Of a stretch of 64,000 bases of DNA, positions 8,955 to 17,577 are shown one piece after another. The stretch is from NCBI RefSeq assembly GCF_033126985.1, contig NZ_AP024714.1:62001-126000 (forward strand), in the 5' to 3' direction. The position numbers and the translations under genes are program-made. Origin of the DNA: Methylomarinovum caldicuralii (GTDB lineage: Bacteria; Pseudomonadota; Gammaproteobacteria; Methylococcales; Methylothermaceae). The notes below the pieces were generated by a model. That model was not told where the DNA came from, did not search any database, and saw nothing but the letters and a program-made list of their open reading frames with translations. Position 1 is the stretch's first letter; each line of letters begins with the position of its first letter.

Positions 8955-9495
8955 CGGTTCGGGTGTCCACCTTGATGACCTCGCCCTCCTGCACGAACAG
9001 CGGCACCCTCACCACGGCGCCGGTTTCCAGCTTGGCGGGCTTGGCGCCGCCGCTGGAGGTGTCCCCGCGCACCCCCGGGTCGGTTTCCACAATCTGCAGT
9101 TCGACGAAATTGGGTGGGGTCACGGCGATGGGCTGGCCGTTCCACAGCGTGACGGTGCAGGTGGTCTGCTCCTTGAGCCACTTGGCCGCATCCCCGACCG
9201 CCTTGGCGTCGGCGGCCACCTGCTCGAAAGTGTTGGGGTCCATGAAATACCAGAACTCGCCGTCGCTGTAGAGGTACTGCATCTCCACCTCCAGAACGTC
9301 GGCGGCCTCGATGCTTTCCCCCGACTTGAAGGTGCGCTCGAGCACCCGGCCGGTCTTGAGGTTGCGGAACTTGACCCGGTTGAAGGCCTGCCCCTTGCCG
9401 GGCTTGACGAATTCGTTCTCGAGAATGACGCAGGGATCGCCGTCCAGCAACACTTTCAGCCCCGGCTTGAATTCGTTGGTACTATAGCTCGCCAT
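8926..9495 (-). CDS. efp: Translation elongation factor P
   Basis: EF-P of 189 residues with the three beta-barrel domains. The modified residue is K34 in FVKPGKGQA, exactly the position lysylated by EpmA in E. coli. It relieves ribosome stalling at consecutive prolines. A TATAAT-like hexamer lies on the minus strand at 9539-9544 but I see no convincing -35. The gene is first in a five-gene minus-strand chain. Its coding end overlaps epmA by 29 bp. Confidence 0.97.
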   Translation of the reverse strand: MASYSTNEFKPGLKVLLDGDPCVILENEFVKPGKGQAFNRVKFRNLKTGRVLERTFKSGESIEAADVLEVEMQYLYSDGEFWYFMDPNTFEQVAADAKAVGDAAKWLKEQTTCTVTLWNGQPIAVTPPNFVELQIVETDPGVRGDTSSGGAKPAKLETGAVVRVPLFVQEGEVIKVDTRTGEYVSRVTK

Positions 9496-9529
9496 GAAAT
9501 CAGCTTCCTTGTGTTAGGGTTGATCGAAA

Positions 9530-10528
9530 ATGGCCTCCATTATAACCCAGCCCTCCCCCCTGCCGGCGTGGCGCCGGGAACTGGCTGAGGGTTTCAAGCG
9601 CCCGGAGGAATTGCTCGCCTTCCTGGGGCTGCCCGCCAGCGGCTGGGATGCGGCCGCGCAGCGGGATTTCCCCCTGCGCGTCCCCCGGGCCTTCGCCCGG
9701 CGGATGCGCCGCGGCGATCCCGACGATCCGCTGCTGCGCCAGGTACTGCCGCTGGCGGCGGAGAACGCGGTCGCCCCGGGATTCGTCAGCGACCCGGTGG
9801 GGGACGGCCGCGCCCGGGCCGCCCCGGGACTGCTGCACAAATATCACGGCCGCGCCCTGCTGGTCACCACCGGGGCCTGCGCGATCCACTGCCGCTACTG
9901 CTTCCGGCGTCATTTCCCCTATTCCCGGGCGCAGCTGACCCCCGCGCGCCTGCGGCCAGCGCTCGACTATCTGCGGCGTCATGAGGAGATCAGCGAGATC
10001 ATCCTCAGCGGCGGCGACCCGCTGATGCTCGCCGATGCCCGGCTGAGCGGGCTGATCCGGGCTCTGGAGGACATTCCCCAGCTGCGCCGCCTGCGCCTGC
10101 ACACCCGCCTGCCGGTGGTCCTGCCCAGCCGGATCACCGAGGCGCTGACCGAGCGGCTGGCCGCATCCCGCCTACAATGCGTGATCGTGGTGCACGTCAA
10201 CCACGCCAACGAGATCGACGCCGATGTCGCGGCGGCGGTGACCCGGCTGCGCCAGGCGGGCATCACCGTCCTCAACCAGGGCACCCTGCTGGCCGGCGTC
10301 AACGACACCCTGGGAGCGCTCGTCGCCCTGCAGGAGCAGTGCTTTGCCACCGGGATCCTGCCCTATTACCTGCACCTGCTGGACCGCACGCGGGGAACCG
10401 ACCACTTTGAGGTGGAGGCGCTGCGGGCCAGGGAGCTCTACGAGGCCCTCCGCCGCCGCCTGCCCGGCTATCTCACACCCCGTCTGGCGCGCGAAAGCCC
10501 CGGAGCTCCCTATAAAATCTGGTTTTAG
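9530..10528 (+). CDS. epmB: EF-P lysine 2,3-aminomutase-like EpmB
   Basis: A 332-residue radical SAM enzyme of the KamA/EpmB family. The [4Fe-4S] motif CxxxCxxC is C117/C121/C124 (CAIHCRYC), followed by RRHFPY. GGDPL is the usual SAM-side motif. It converts (S)-lysine to (R)-beta-lysine for EpmA. The N-terminus (MASIITQ, then LLAFLGL and LRVPRAF) aligns with E. coli EpmB, supporting this ATG. It is transcribed away from efp with only 34 nt between the start codons, so the modification enzymes and their target form one locus. Confidence 0.95.
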   Translation: MASIITQPSPLPAWRRELAEGFKRPEELLAFLGLPASGWDAAAQRDFPLRVPRAFARRMRRGDPDDPLLRQVLPLAAENAVAPGFVSDPVGDGRARAAPGLLHKYHGRALLVTTGACAIHCRYCFRRHFPYSRAQLTPARLRPALDYLRRHEEISEIILSGGDPLMLADARLSGLIRALEDIPQLRRLRLHTRLPVVLPSRITEALTERLAASRLQCVIVVHVNHANEIDADVAAAVTRLRQAGITVLNQGTLLAGVNDTLGALVALQEQCFATGILPYYLHLLDRTRGTDHFEVEALRARELYEALRRRLPGYLTPRLARESPGAPYKIWF

Positions 10529-10562
10529 ATCAAAAACATATCGCGGCGATATGGTATTGATC
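10528..10562. promoter_or_regulatory. 35-bp interrupted dyad, candidate operator
   Basis: An inverted repeat centred on 10545. The inner arms CATATCGC/GCGATATG are perfect around a single G. The outer arms GATCAA/TTGATC are also perfect, with three unpaired positions per arm between. It starts on the epmB stop codon and ends 11 nt upstream of a -35 box. No T-run follows, so a terminator is unlikely. The position suits a dimeric regulator binding upstream of the promoter of the small lipoprotein gene. The regulator is unknown. Confidence 0.6.
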
Positions 10563-10573
10563 GACAACAGGTG

Positions 10574-10602
10574 TTGAATTATTTCCTCATCTTCGCTATA
10601 AC
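10574..10602 (+). promoter_or_regulatory. Sigma-70 promoter of the small lipoprotein gene
   Basis: TTGAAT (10574-10579), a 17-nt spacer, then TATAAC (10597-10602). Two near-consensus hexamers at ideal spacing in otherwise GC-rich DNA. Transcription would begin near 10609, giving a leader of about 55 nt. Confidence 0.7.
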
Positions 10603-10663
10603 CACACCCGTGCATTGAGCACTCAATAACAATCGTTCACGACGATACGACGAGGAGGAAAAC

Positions 10664-10795
10664 ATGAAGAAAATTCTTGGCATCCTGGCCCTGGCGATGA
10701 TTTCCGTCAGCCTGATGGGTTGCGATCCGGCCGGTGAACCCACCAACAAGCAGCGTCTTTCCAGCGCTGACGTCGAGCACAGCACCGCTGCCTGA
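10664..10795 (+). CDS. Small lipoprotein of 43 residues, unknown function
   Basis: Opens with MKKILGILAL, a short signal peptide ending in LMGC with Cys20 as the lipidation site. The mature part is only 24 residues (Cys20 to Ala43), polar, with Asp at +2. In E. coli Asp at +2 keeps lipoproteins in the inner membrane, so this one may avoid the Lol pathway. It has a strong Shine-Dalgarno (GAGGAGG), a sigma-70 promoter, an upstream dyad and its own terminator, so it looks like a genuine monocistronic gene. I recognise no family. Confidence 0.75.
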   Translation: MKKILGILALAMISVSLMGCDPAGEPTNKQRLSSADVEHSTAA

Positions 10796-10846
10796 TTCAG
10801 AATCCCAACGCCCAATCTGATAACAATAACGACAAGACGCGATTCG

Positions 10847-10873
10847 ACCCGGGGAGCGATCCCCGGGTTTTTT
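10847..10873 (+). terminator. Rho-independent terminator after the small lipoprotein
   Basis: A perfect 9-bp stem (ACCCGGGGA/TCCCCGGGT) with a GCGA loop, running into six T residues (10868-10873). It isolates the lipoprotein unit from gshA. Confidence 0.9.
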
Positions 10874-10895
10874 ATTGCCCGCTTTCCGGACAGGC

Positions 10896-10901
10896 TATAA
10901 T
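10896..10901 (+). promoter_or_regulatory. -10 box of the gshA promoter
   Basis: A perfect TATAAT 38 nt upstream of the gshA start. Only a weak -35 (TTATTG at 18-nt spacing, overlapping the T-run of the terminator) is visible. Confidence 0.45.
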
Positions 10902-10939
10902 GGCCGCCTGTCGCGTATTCCTCCGGGAGAATTCAACCG

Positions 10940-12535
10940 TTGAACACCCACCGCTTCCAGCAGCGTCTGGCAAGCCTGGCCACGCTGCCGTTGCCGCTGT
11001 CCCCTGTCCTGGGCCTGAAGGGGCTGGAAAAGGAGAGCCTGCGCGTCACCCGTGACGGCCGCATCGCCCGGACGCCGCATCCACAGGCCCTGGGATCGGC
11101 GCTGACACACCCGCACATCACCACCGATTATTCGGAAGCGCTGTTGGAGTTCATCACCCCTCCGGCCGAACTTCCCGAGACCGGCCTGGGTTTTCTCGAC
11201 GAGATTCACCGCTTCGTCTACGCCGTCCTGCCGCAGGACGAACTGCTGCTGTGCACCAGCATGCCCATCGGCTTCGAACGGGACGAGGACATCCCCATCG
11301 CCCGTTACGGGGACTCCAACATCGGGCGGATGAAACACATCTACCGGGTCGGGCTGGCCTACCGCTACGGCCGGGCGATGCAGGCCATCGCCGGTATCCA
11401 TTTCAACTATTCGCTGCCGACCGCGCTGTGGCCGGCGCTCAGCCCGCTGCTGGAACTGGGACCGGCCTCCCGGGCCAGTCAGGCGGCGGCCTATTTCGCC
11501 CTCATCCGCAACGTGTTGCGCTACGGTTGGCTGCTGCTCTACCTGTTCGGCGCCTCGCCGGCGGTGGATCGTCGCTTTCTCACCTGCCGCGGCGGCATTC
11601 CCCAGGGCTTCGAGGAGCTGACGCCCGACACGTTCGCGCCGCCCTTCGCCACTTCCCTGCGGATGAGCGACATCGGCTACAAGAACAAGACCCAGGCAGC
11701 CCTGTTCATCTCCACCAACACCCTGGACGAATACGTCCGCAGCCTGTGCCACGCCATCGAAACCCCCCACCCGCCCTATCAGGCGATCGGCGTCAAGGTC
11801 GGTGACCGCTACCGTCAGCTCAACGCCAACATCCTCCAGATCGAGAACGAATACTACAGCCCCATCCGTCCCAAACAGATCGCCCGGCCGTACGAAAAGC
11901 CCACCCTGGCGCTCAAGCGACGCGGGGTCCGCTACGTGGAGCTGCGCGCCCTGGATCTCGACCCGTTCGAGCCGCTGGGGATCGGCGTCGGGCAGATGCG
12001 TTTCCTCGAACTGTTCCTGTGGTTCTGCCTGCTGCAGGACAGCCCGCCGCTGGACCGCGAGGAACACCAATGCTGCCAGCACAATCTGCTGCTGACCGCC
12101 CAGCGGGGCCGGGATCCGCAGCTGCGCCTCCGGGACGACGGCGGGGAGATCCCGCTGCGGCAGTGGGCCGAACGGATTCTAGCCTGCCTGGAACCCTTGA
12201 GCCGCCTGTTCGACGAACAGGGCGGCGCCGGCGCCTACGGACAGGCGCTGGCCGACCAGCAACGCAAGGTGGCCGATGCCGCACACACCCCCTCGGCGCG
12301 CATGATCGCCGAAATGACCTCCCGAAGCGAACCGTTCACCGCCTTCGCCCTGCGCCTGTCCCAGGCCCATGCCGACCACTTCCGCCAGCGTCCGCTGCCA
12401 GAGGAGCGGCGCCGCTGGTTCGAGCAGCAGGCGCAGCGCTCGTGGGCCGACCAGCACCGTCTGGAACAGGAGGACCGGCTCAGCTTCGAGGAATTCCTGC
12501 GGCGTTATTTCAGCGAAACCTGTCAGGCAGCCTAG
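10940..12535 (+). CDS. gshA: Glutamate-cysteine ligase
   Basis: A 531-residue ligase of the proteobacterial (E. coli GshA) class, close to the usual 518 residues. It makes gamma-glutamylcysteine from glutamate, cysteine and ATP, the first step of glutathione synthesis. Family hallmarks include GLEKESLRV near the N-terminus, DYSEALLEFITPP, RYGDSNIGRMKHIYRVGLA and the C-terminal AEMTSRSEPF. The start is a TTG at 10940 with GGGAGA about 9 nt upstream; no better in-frame start precedes the conserved region. It lies next to cysH and cysB, a natural pairing because cysteine is its substrate. Confidence 0.95.
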   Translation: MNTHRFQQRLASLATLPLPLSPVLGLKGLEKESLRVTRDGRIARTPHPQALGSALTHPHITTDYSEALLEFITPPAELPETGLGFLDEIHRFVYAVLPQDELLLCTSMPIGFERDEDIPIARYGDSNIGRMKHIYRVGLAYRYGRAMQAIAGIHFNYSLPTALWPALSPLLELGPASRASQAAAYFALIRNVLRYGWLLLYLFGASPAVDRRFLTCRGGIPQGFEELTPDTFAPPFATSLRMSDIGYKNKTQAALFISTNTLDEYVRSLCHAIETPHPPYQAIGVKVGDRYRQLNANILQIENEYYSPIRPKQIARPYEKPTLALKRRGVRYVELRALDLDPFEPLGIGVGQMRFLELFLWFCLLQDSPPLDREEHQCCQHNLLLTAQRGRDPQLRLRDDGGEIPLRQWAERILACLEPLSRLFDEQGGAGAYGQALADQQRKVADAAHTPSARMIAEMTSRSEPFTAFALRLSQAHADHFRQRPLPEERRRWFEQQAQRSWADQHRLEQEDRLSFEEFLRRYFSETCQAA

Positions 12536-12541
12536 TATAAT
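12536..12541 (+). promoter_or_regulatory. -10 box upstream of cysH
   Basis: A perfect TATAAT that begins right after the gshA stop, 35 nt before cysH. I find no good -35 at 16-18 nt, as is common for activator-dependent cys promoters. Dependence on CysB is an inference. Confidence 0.4.
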
Positions 12542-12576
12542 CGCCTCATTGAGCAAGCAAACGGAAACGAACCCCT

Positions 12577-13299
12577 ATGAGCCAGGTGGAATTCGATCTG
12601 GAACACTGGCAGACGGTACTGGCGGGCAAAAAACCCAACGCCATCCTGAGGGCCGCCTTCGAACACTTCGAGAATATCGCCATCGCCTTCAGCGGCGCCG
12701 AGGACGTGGTGCTTATCGATCTGGCCTGCCGCCTCCACGACCACGTCCAGGTCTTCACCCTGGATACCGGCCGCCTGCATCCGGAAACCTACCGTTTCAT
12801 CGAACAGGTGCGCGAGCGTTACCCGATAGAGCTGGATGTCCTCTATCCCGATGCCGAGGCTGTTCGTGATCTGGTCGGCCGCAAGGGGCTGTTCAGCTTC
12901 TACCGCGACGGCCATCAGGAATGCTGCGCCATCCGCAAGGTCGGCCCCCTGAAACGCAAGCTGGCGACGCTGGACGCCTGGATCACCGGCCAGCGCCGCG
13001 ATCAGAATCCCGACACCCGCGCCACCCTGGTGGAGGTGGAGGCGGATAGCGCCTTCGCAGGGCGCCACGGCCGCCTGATCAAATTCAACCCCCTGTGCAA
13101 CTGGACCTCACAGCAGGTCTGGGATCATATCGAAGCCTTCGAAGTCCCCTACAACGCACTGCACCGCCACGGCTTCCGCAGCATCGGCTGCGAACCCTGC
13201 ACCCGCCCCACCCTACCGCACCAGCCGGAACGGGAAGGACGCTGGTGGTGGGAGGAAAGCGCCAAGAAGGAATGCGGCCTCCACCGCAAACCTCAGTAA
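12577..13299 (+). CDS. cysH: Adenylyl-sulfate (APS) reductase, thioredoxin-dependent
   Basis: A 240-residue CysH-family reductase. The PP-loop is AFSGAED (37-43) and the catalytic cysteine is in the C-terminal KKECGLH (C233). It also has CC at 116-117 and CxxC at 205-208 (GCEPC), the four ligands of a [4Fe-4S] cluster. That cluster marks reductases that use APS rather than PAPS; E. coli CysH lacks these cysteines. It reduces activated sulfate to sulfite for cysteine synthesis. It is convergent with cysB, overlapping by 7 bp. Confidence 0.93.
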   Translation: MSQVEFDLEHWQTVLAGKKPNAILRAAFEHFENIAIAFSGAEDVVLIDLACRLHDHVQVFTLDTGRLHPETYRFIEQVRERYPIELDVLYPDAEAVRDLVGRKGLFSFYRDGHQECCAIRKVGPLKRKLATLDAWITGQRRDQNPDTRATLVEVEADSAFAGRHGRLIKFNPLCNWTSQQVWDHIEAFEVPYNALHRHGFRSIGCEPCTRPTLPHQPEREGRWWWEESAKKECGLHRKPQ

Positions 13300-14103
13300 C
13301 GCGGCAGGGAAACCCCGGCGAACAGGGCGTCTATCTCCTGTTTGTCGCGCAGTTTCAGCGCCCGCTCCACCACCTCCCGGCTCAGGTGGGGGGCGAACGC
13401 GTGAATGAAGTCGAAGATGTACCCCCGCACGAAGCTGTCGCGCCGCAGACCGATGCGGGTGACGCTGTCGCGGAACAAATGGCTGGCGTCCAGGGCGACC
13501 AGATCCGCATCAGCTTGCGGATCGTAGGCCATGTGGGCCACGATCCCCACCCCCAGGCCGAGACGGACGTAGGTCTTGATGACATCAGAATCGACCGCAG
13601 TCAGCGCCACCTTGGGCTGCAGGTTCTCCCGGGAGAAGGCCTCGTCGAGTTTGGAGCGGCCGGTAAAACCGAACACGTAAGTGATGAGGGGATACTGGGC
13701 GATGTCCTGGAGTGACAGCCCTTCCTTCTCCGCCAGCGGATGCCCCCGCGGCACCAGAATACAGCGGTTCCAGCGGTAACAGGGCAGCATCACCAGGTTG
13801 TCGAACAGCTCCATCGCCTCCGTCGCGATCGCCAGATCCGCCTCCCCTTTGGAAACCATGTCGGCGATCTGCACCGGCGTTCCCTGGTGCATGGTCAGGC
13901 TGACCTGGGGATAACGCTGCATGAACGCCCGCACCACCCTGGGAAGGGCGTAACGGGCCTGGGTATGGGTAGTGGCGATGGCCAGCGTTCCGCTGCGCTC
14001 GTCCCGGAACTCGTCGGCGACGTGACGAATGTCATCCACCTTGGAGAGAATCTCCCCTGCAAGCTGAATGATCAGTTTGCCGGCCGGGGTGATTTCGGGC
14101 CGG
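13293..14103 (-). CDS. cysB: CysB regulator, 3' exon (effector-binding domain)
   Basis: The C-terminal about 270 residues of a LysR-type regulator, from [11 protein letters not shown] to the stop. The CysB signature [10 protein letters not shown], followed by [26 protein letters not shown] and MLPCYRWNR, separates it from other LysR proteins. CysB controls sulfate assimilation, sensing (N- or O-)acetylserine. The helix-turn-helix half lies about 2 kb upstream, beyond the group II intron. An ATG-like start inside the intron 3' end can be read in frame but gives no DNA-binding domain. The exon edge is uncertain by about 3 nt. Confidence 0.9.
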
Positions 14104-14172
14104 GTGACCGCGGGCGATTGCTCACCCGCGGTTCCCACAGATCCGGACGTGCCCGATTAAGGCATCCGGCTC
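14104..14172 (-). ncRNA. Group II intron domains V and VI
   Basis: Domain V spans 14172 to 14139, exactly 34 nt: it begins GAGCCGGATGCC (with the AGC catalytic triad), has a short loop, and ends CACGTCCGGATCT. Domain VI follows as an ACCGCGGG/CCCGCGGT stem with a 10-nt A-containing loop that could hold the branch-point adenosine. The intron 3' end lies just after it (TCAC). Both elements look intact. Confidence 0.85.
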
Positions 14173-14178
14173 CTCGGA

Positions 14179-15492
14179 CTATGGCGTCGCTACGCAACGG
14201 GCAATTCCGTGAACCACGCGCGGTGGGGGGAGTGGGTATCGTTTGTACAGCCGCCCAAAATGGTCCCGGTTCATCCGTTCCCGGTTGCGGCGGGACAACC
14301 ATTTGTACCAGCGCCGTCTGACCTCGTACAGGAAGCGGGCCAGCGATTGGCTGTTGCCGACGATCCCATAGTAGGCATAATGCCCCTTGAGTTTGCGGCT
14401 CAGGGCCGCTTGTTGGTCTGCAACCGGCCAGTGGCGGTGCATCCGGCACCAGTGGTTGATCGCCTGCAGGGAGCGGCTGAGCCGGGCTTGGGCGGTCTTG
14501 CGTTTGACGACCCAACGCCCTTTCCTTGAGCGTCCCCAGTAGTGGGTGAATCCCAGGTATTGGAAGCTCTGGCCTTTCCGTCCGGGTTTTCTGAAGTCGA
14601 GCAGGCGGGTTTTGTCCGGGTGCAGGCGCAGGCCGTATTTGGCCAGGCGCTTGCCCAGAACGGCCAATACCCGCCGGGCGTCTTCTTCCCGTTTGAACAC
14701 CAGGACCGCATCGTCGGCGAACCGGACTTCGAAGGCGCTGCCTTGCAGTCGCGGTTTGACCGTCTGCTCGAACCACAGGTCGAGCACGTGATGCAGGTAG
14801 AGGTTGGCCAGCAGTGGGGAGATCACCCCACCTTGCGGTGTCCCTTGTTCGGGGTAGTGAAGCTGTCCGCCTTCCATGACACCGGCATTCAGCCATTTAC
14901 CGATCACGCGGCAGATCACGCCGTCGCGCACCCTCTGCCCCAGAAAGTTCCGCAGCCGGTCCCGGTCCACATCGTCGAAGAAGTTTTGGATGTCCAGGTC
15001 GATGACCCAGCCACCGCCCATGGCCATCAGCCCGCCCCATAGCCTCTCCAGGGCCTGGTGGGCACTGCGTCCGGGCCGGAACCCGTAGGCGCAGTCGAGA
15101 AAGTCCTGCTCGAAGATGGGTTCCAGCGCCATCAGCACCGCCCGTTGCAGCACCTTGTCTTCCAGCGTGGGAATGCCGATCGGGCGGGTCTTTCCCGTTC
15201 CCGGCTTGGGCAGGTGGACGCGCCGTACCGCAGGCGCCCGATACCGGCCGGTCTTGAACCGTTCCAGCAGGCGCGTCAGGTTCTCCTCTAAGTCGGCTGC
15301 GTATTGGGATGCAGTCACGCCGTCCACCCCGGCGGCCCCGTCCTTGCGGGTGCGCCGCCAGGCTTCTTCCAGCCACACCACGTCGATGTGGTGGGCAATC
15401 GTGGTCAGTTCCAGCTTCGGTTCGATCCGGGCCAGTTCCGCTAGCTTCCGTTGTCGTGTTGAGATGTTCTCCTGGCTCGATGTCCCGGCCAT
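14179..15492 (-). CDS. ltrA: Group II intron reverse transcriptase/maturase
   Basis: A 437-residue intron-encoded protein located in domain IV. Reverse transcriptase motifs are in order: [47 protein letters not shown] (216-228) and FADD (258-261) as the catalytic box. The maturase X domain follows. It ends with [13 protein letters not shown] and shows no HNH endonuclease domain, so this is an En-minus type. The start at 15492 is chosen over 15513 because GGAGGG lies 4 nt upstream of it. Its stop is only 6 nt from domain V. It promotes splicing and retrohoming. No frameshift or stop is seen. Confidence 0.95.
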   Translation of the reverse strand: MAGTSSQENISTRQRKLAELARIEPKLELTTIAHHIDVVWLEEAWRRTRKDGAAGVDGVTASQYAADLEENLTRLLERFKTGRYRAPAVRRVHLPKPGTGKTRPIGIPTLEDKVLQRAVLMALEPIFEQDFLDCAYGFRPGRSAHQALERLWGGLMAMGGGWVIDLDIQNFFDDVDRDRLRNFLGQRVRDGVICRVIGKWLNAGVMEGGQLHYPEQGTPQGGVISPLLANLYLHHVLDLWFEQTVKPRLQGSAFEVRFADDAVLVFKREEDARRVLAVLGKRLAKYGLRLHPDKTRLLDFRKPGRKGQSFQYLGFTHYWGRSRKGRWVVKRKTAQARLSRSLQAINHWCRMHRHWPVADQQAALSRKLKGHYAYYGIVGNSQSLARFLYEVRRRWYKWLSRRNRERMNRDHFGRLYKRYPLPPPRVVHGIARCVATP

Positions 15493-16011
15493 CTGTCCCT
15501 CCGAAAGCCCCATCGTCCGACCTGCCGCTTCCCTCCATCGGGTCCCTTGGGGCAGGTTCCCCGACTTCCCAGGTACTATCGGCAGGCTCCGATTGCTCGA
15601 TCACCTTCCCAGCGCGCTTCGTCGCCTTCGCGCGCCGGTACCCTGCTTCGTGTCCCGTTCGCTCCCATCGGCCGGACACCGCTCCGATGGGCCTGGGCCT
15701 TTTCTCACACGGCGCCCGCACCGCTCTTCCCGCAAGGAGTGATCGAGCCCTCCCAGGTTCCTGGGCGACCCTTGCCCTGCATGCCCCGCTCTTCGACCCC
15801 GGCGGAGGGATGATGCCAGGCCAGTACAGCACCACCCCTGTTGCCTTCCGTCCGTTCAACAACGTCGGCTCCGCATTCCGTACTTTCGAGGCTCCATCAC
15901 GCGGCCTACAGGCCCCCTGTGTACGCTTCGCAGTCGGGATCGCTCCTCGACCACGCAACACTCGGTTCCGGCTGGTGGCCAGCCTTGGCCGGACAGGACT
16001 TGCACCTGTCA

Positions 16012-16257
<246 letters not shown>

Positions 16258-16295
16258 TCAATTCAGAATAGAAAAATAATTATTTAATACTTTTA

Positions 16296-16323
16296 ATTAT
16301 AAGACGATTCTCCGATAATTCAA
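16296..16323 (-). promoter_or_regulatory. cysB promoter in the AT-rich divergent region
   Basis: On the minus strand TTGAAT (16323-16318), a 16-nt spacer, then TATAAT (16301-16296), giving a leader of about 35 nt to the cysB ATG. The 95-bp cysB/exporter intergenic region is strikingly AT-rich compared with its surroundings, as expected for LysR-type operators. On the plus strand TTTTAA (16291) and GATAAT (16314) at 17-nt spacing could serve the exporter gene. Confidence 0.6.
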
Positions 16324-16349
16324 TAAGGATAAAGCAAAAGGTTATTTGC

Positions 16350-17153
16350 ATGGAAATCGGCTTCATCATCGCCGGCGCGGTCGTCGGCTTCGTCATCGGC
16401 CTGACCGGTGTCGGCGGCGGTTCGTTGATGACCCCCATCCTGATCCTGGGATTTCACATCAATCCGGCCACGGCGGTTGGGACCGATCTGCTCTATGCGG
16501 CCCTCACCAAGGCCAACGGGGTCTATTTCCACCATCGCCAGGGTTCCATCGAGTGGGGCATCGCCGCACGCATGGCCCTGGGCAGCCTGCCCGCTGTCGC
16601 CGCCACCATCTTCGCCATTCACTGGCTGCAGCGCCAAGGCTTCGCCTACGAACCCCTCATGACAGCGACCCTGGGCGTCATGCTGATCCTGACCTCCCTG
16701 GTGGTCTTTGCCCGGCGCCAGATCCTCGCCTTTCTGTACCGGAACCTGGAACGGCAGGATTCATGCGTCGGCCGCCTGAAGCGCCACCGGGGCGGCATCA
16801 CCACCCTCATGGGCTTCCTTCTCGGCATCCTGGTGACCCTGTCTTCGGTGGGAGCGGGCGCTATCGGCACCGCGCTGCTGTTCCTGCTTTATCCCAACCG
16901 CCGCACGGTGACCATCGTCGGCACCGATCTTGCCCACGCGGTTCCGCTCACCGCCGTCGCCGGGCTCGGCCACTGGCAGCTGGGCAGCGTCGACGGGTTC
17001 CTGCTGCTGGGGTTGCTTGCTGGCGGCCTGCCGGCTATCTATCTCGGCAGTCTGGTGGGCAAATTCCTGCCGGACCGCTGGCTACGCCCCCTGGTGGCGG
17101 TGATTCTGCTGGTGCTGGGGGTCCGCTTCAGTTTGCAGGGGGCTCTGGTATAA
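16350..17153 (+). CDS. TauE/SafE family membrane protein, possible sulfite/sulfur-compound exporter
   Basis: A 267-residue polytopic protein with two related halves, each beginning with a glycine-rich membrane motif ([13 protein letters not shown] near residue 20; [14 protein letters not shown] in the second half), about eight membrane segments in all. TauE/SafE proteins are proposed to move sulfite, sulfonates or related anions across the inner membrane. The divergent cysB and nearby cysH favour a sulfur role, but the substrate is not shown. Shine-Dalgarno AAGG lies about 9 nt before the ATG. Confidence 0.85.
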   Translation: MEIGFIIAGAVVGFVIGLTGVGGGSLMTPILILGFHINPATAVGTDLLYAALTKANGVYFHHRQGSIEWGIAARMALGSLPAVAATIFAIHWLQRQGFAYEPLMTATLGVMLILTSLVVFARRQILAFLYRNLERQDSCVGRLKRHRGGITTLMGFLLGILVTLSSVGAGAIGTALLFLLYPNRRTVTIVGTDLAHAVPLTAVAGLGHWQLGSVDGFLLLGLLAGGLPAIYLGSLVGKFLPDRWLRPLVAVILLVLGVRFSLQGALV

Positions 17154-17154
17154 T
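17146..17154 (+). promoter_or_regulatory. Extended -10 promoter of fdxA
   Basis: TGG followed by TATAAT (17149-17154), an extended -10 element laid across the stop codon of the exporter gene, 35 nt before fdxA. The -35 region is poor, as is common for extended -10 promoters. Confidence 0.5.
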
Positions 17155-17188
17155 TTCCGATTCACAAACATCATTTCAGGACGGTTCC

Positions 17189-17518
17189 ATGGCGTTTGTC
17201 ATCACAGAAAACTGCATCAACTGCAAATACACCGATTGTGTGGACGTGTGCCCGGTCGACTGTTTCCATGAAGGGCCCAACATGCTGGTCATCGATCCGG
17301 ACGAGTGCATCGACTGCACCCTGTGCGAGCCGGAATGTCCTGCCAACGCCATCTTCTCGGAAGACGAGGTTCCTGAGGATCAGCGGGTCTTCATCGAGCT
17401 GAACGCCGAGCTGGCCAAAAAGTGGCCGGTCATCACCGAGGTCAAGGAGCCATTTCCCGATGCCGACGAATGGAACGGCAAGCCGGGGAAGCTGAAGTTC
17501 CTCAAGAAGGATTGGTAA
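17189..17518 (+). CDS. fdxA: Seven-iron ferredoxin, [3Fe-4S][4Fe-4S]
   Basis: A 109-residue ferredoxin of the Azotobacter FdI/FdxA type. Cysteines C9, C12, C17, C21 and C25 in the first half and C40, C43, C46, C50 ([11 protein letters not shown]) in the second bind one [3Fe-4S] and one [4Fe-4S] cluster. The tail of about 55 residues after the clusters is typical for this class. It is a cytoplasmic electron carrier. In Azotobacter FdI works with and influences the ferredoxin-NADP reductase Fpr, and an fpr-like gene is also present here (59164-59925). A strong terminator follows. Confidence 0.95.
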   Translation: MAFVITENCINCKYTDCVDVCPVDCFHEGPNMLVIDPDECIDCTLCEPECPANAIFSEDEVPEDQRVFIELNAELAKKWPVITEVKEPFPDADEWNGKPGKLKFLKKDW

Positions 17519-17526
17519 CCATACAC

Positions 17527-17556
17527 GAAAAAGCCGGGAAAATTCCCGGCTTTTTC
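17527..17556. terminator. Bidirectional terminator between fdxA and rplQ
   Basis: A perfect 14-bp inverted repeat (17527-17540 with 17543-17556) with a 2-nt loop. It starts with A5 and ends with T5, so it works as an intrinsic terminator on both strands: it ends fdxA from the left and the long ribosomal-protein operon from the right. Confidence 0.92.
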
Positions 17557-17577
17557 GCATCTGAACCGCAGACCGGA

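Noticed and set aside
9539-9544. Perfect TATAAT as the efp promoter
   Set aside because: There is no usable -35 at 16-18 nt, and the hexamer lies inside the epmB coding start. I mention it only in the efp entry.
13293-14138. Reading the cysB 3' part as an independent 281-residue regulator starting inside the intron
   Set aside because: It would lack the helix-turn-helix, and its first residues come from the domain VI hairpin. The missing half is present upstream in the same direction.
14897-15961. A 354-codon minus-strand frame overlapping the intron maturase
   Set aside because: It is out of frame with the RT motifs and covers structured intron RNA. It has no protein family signature.
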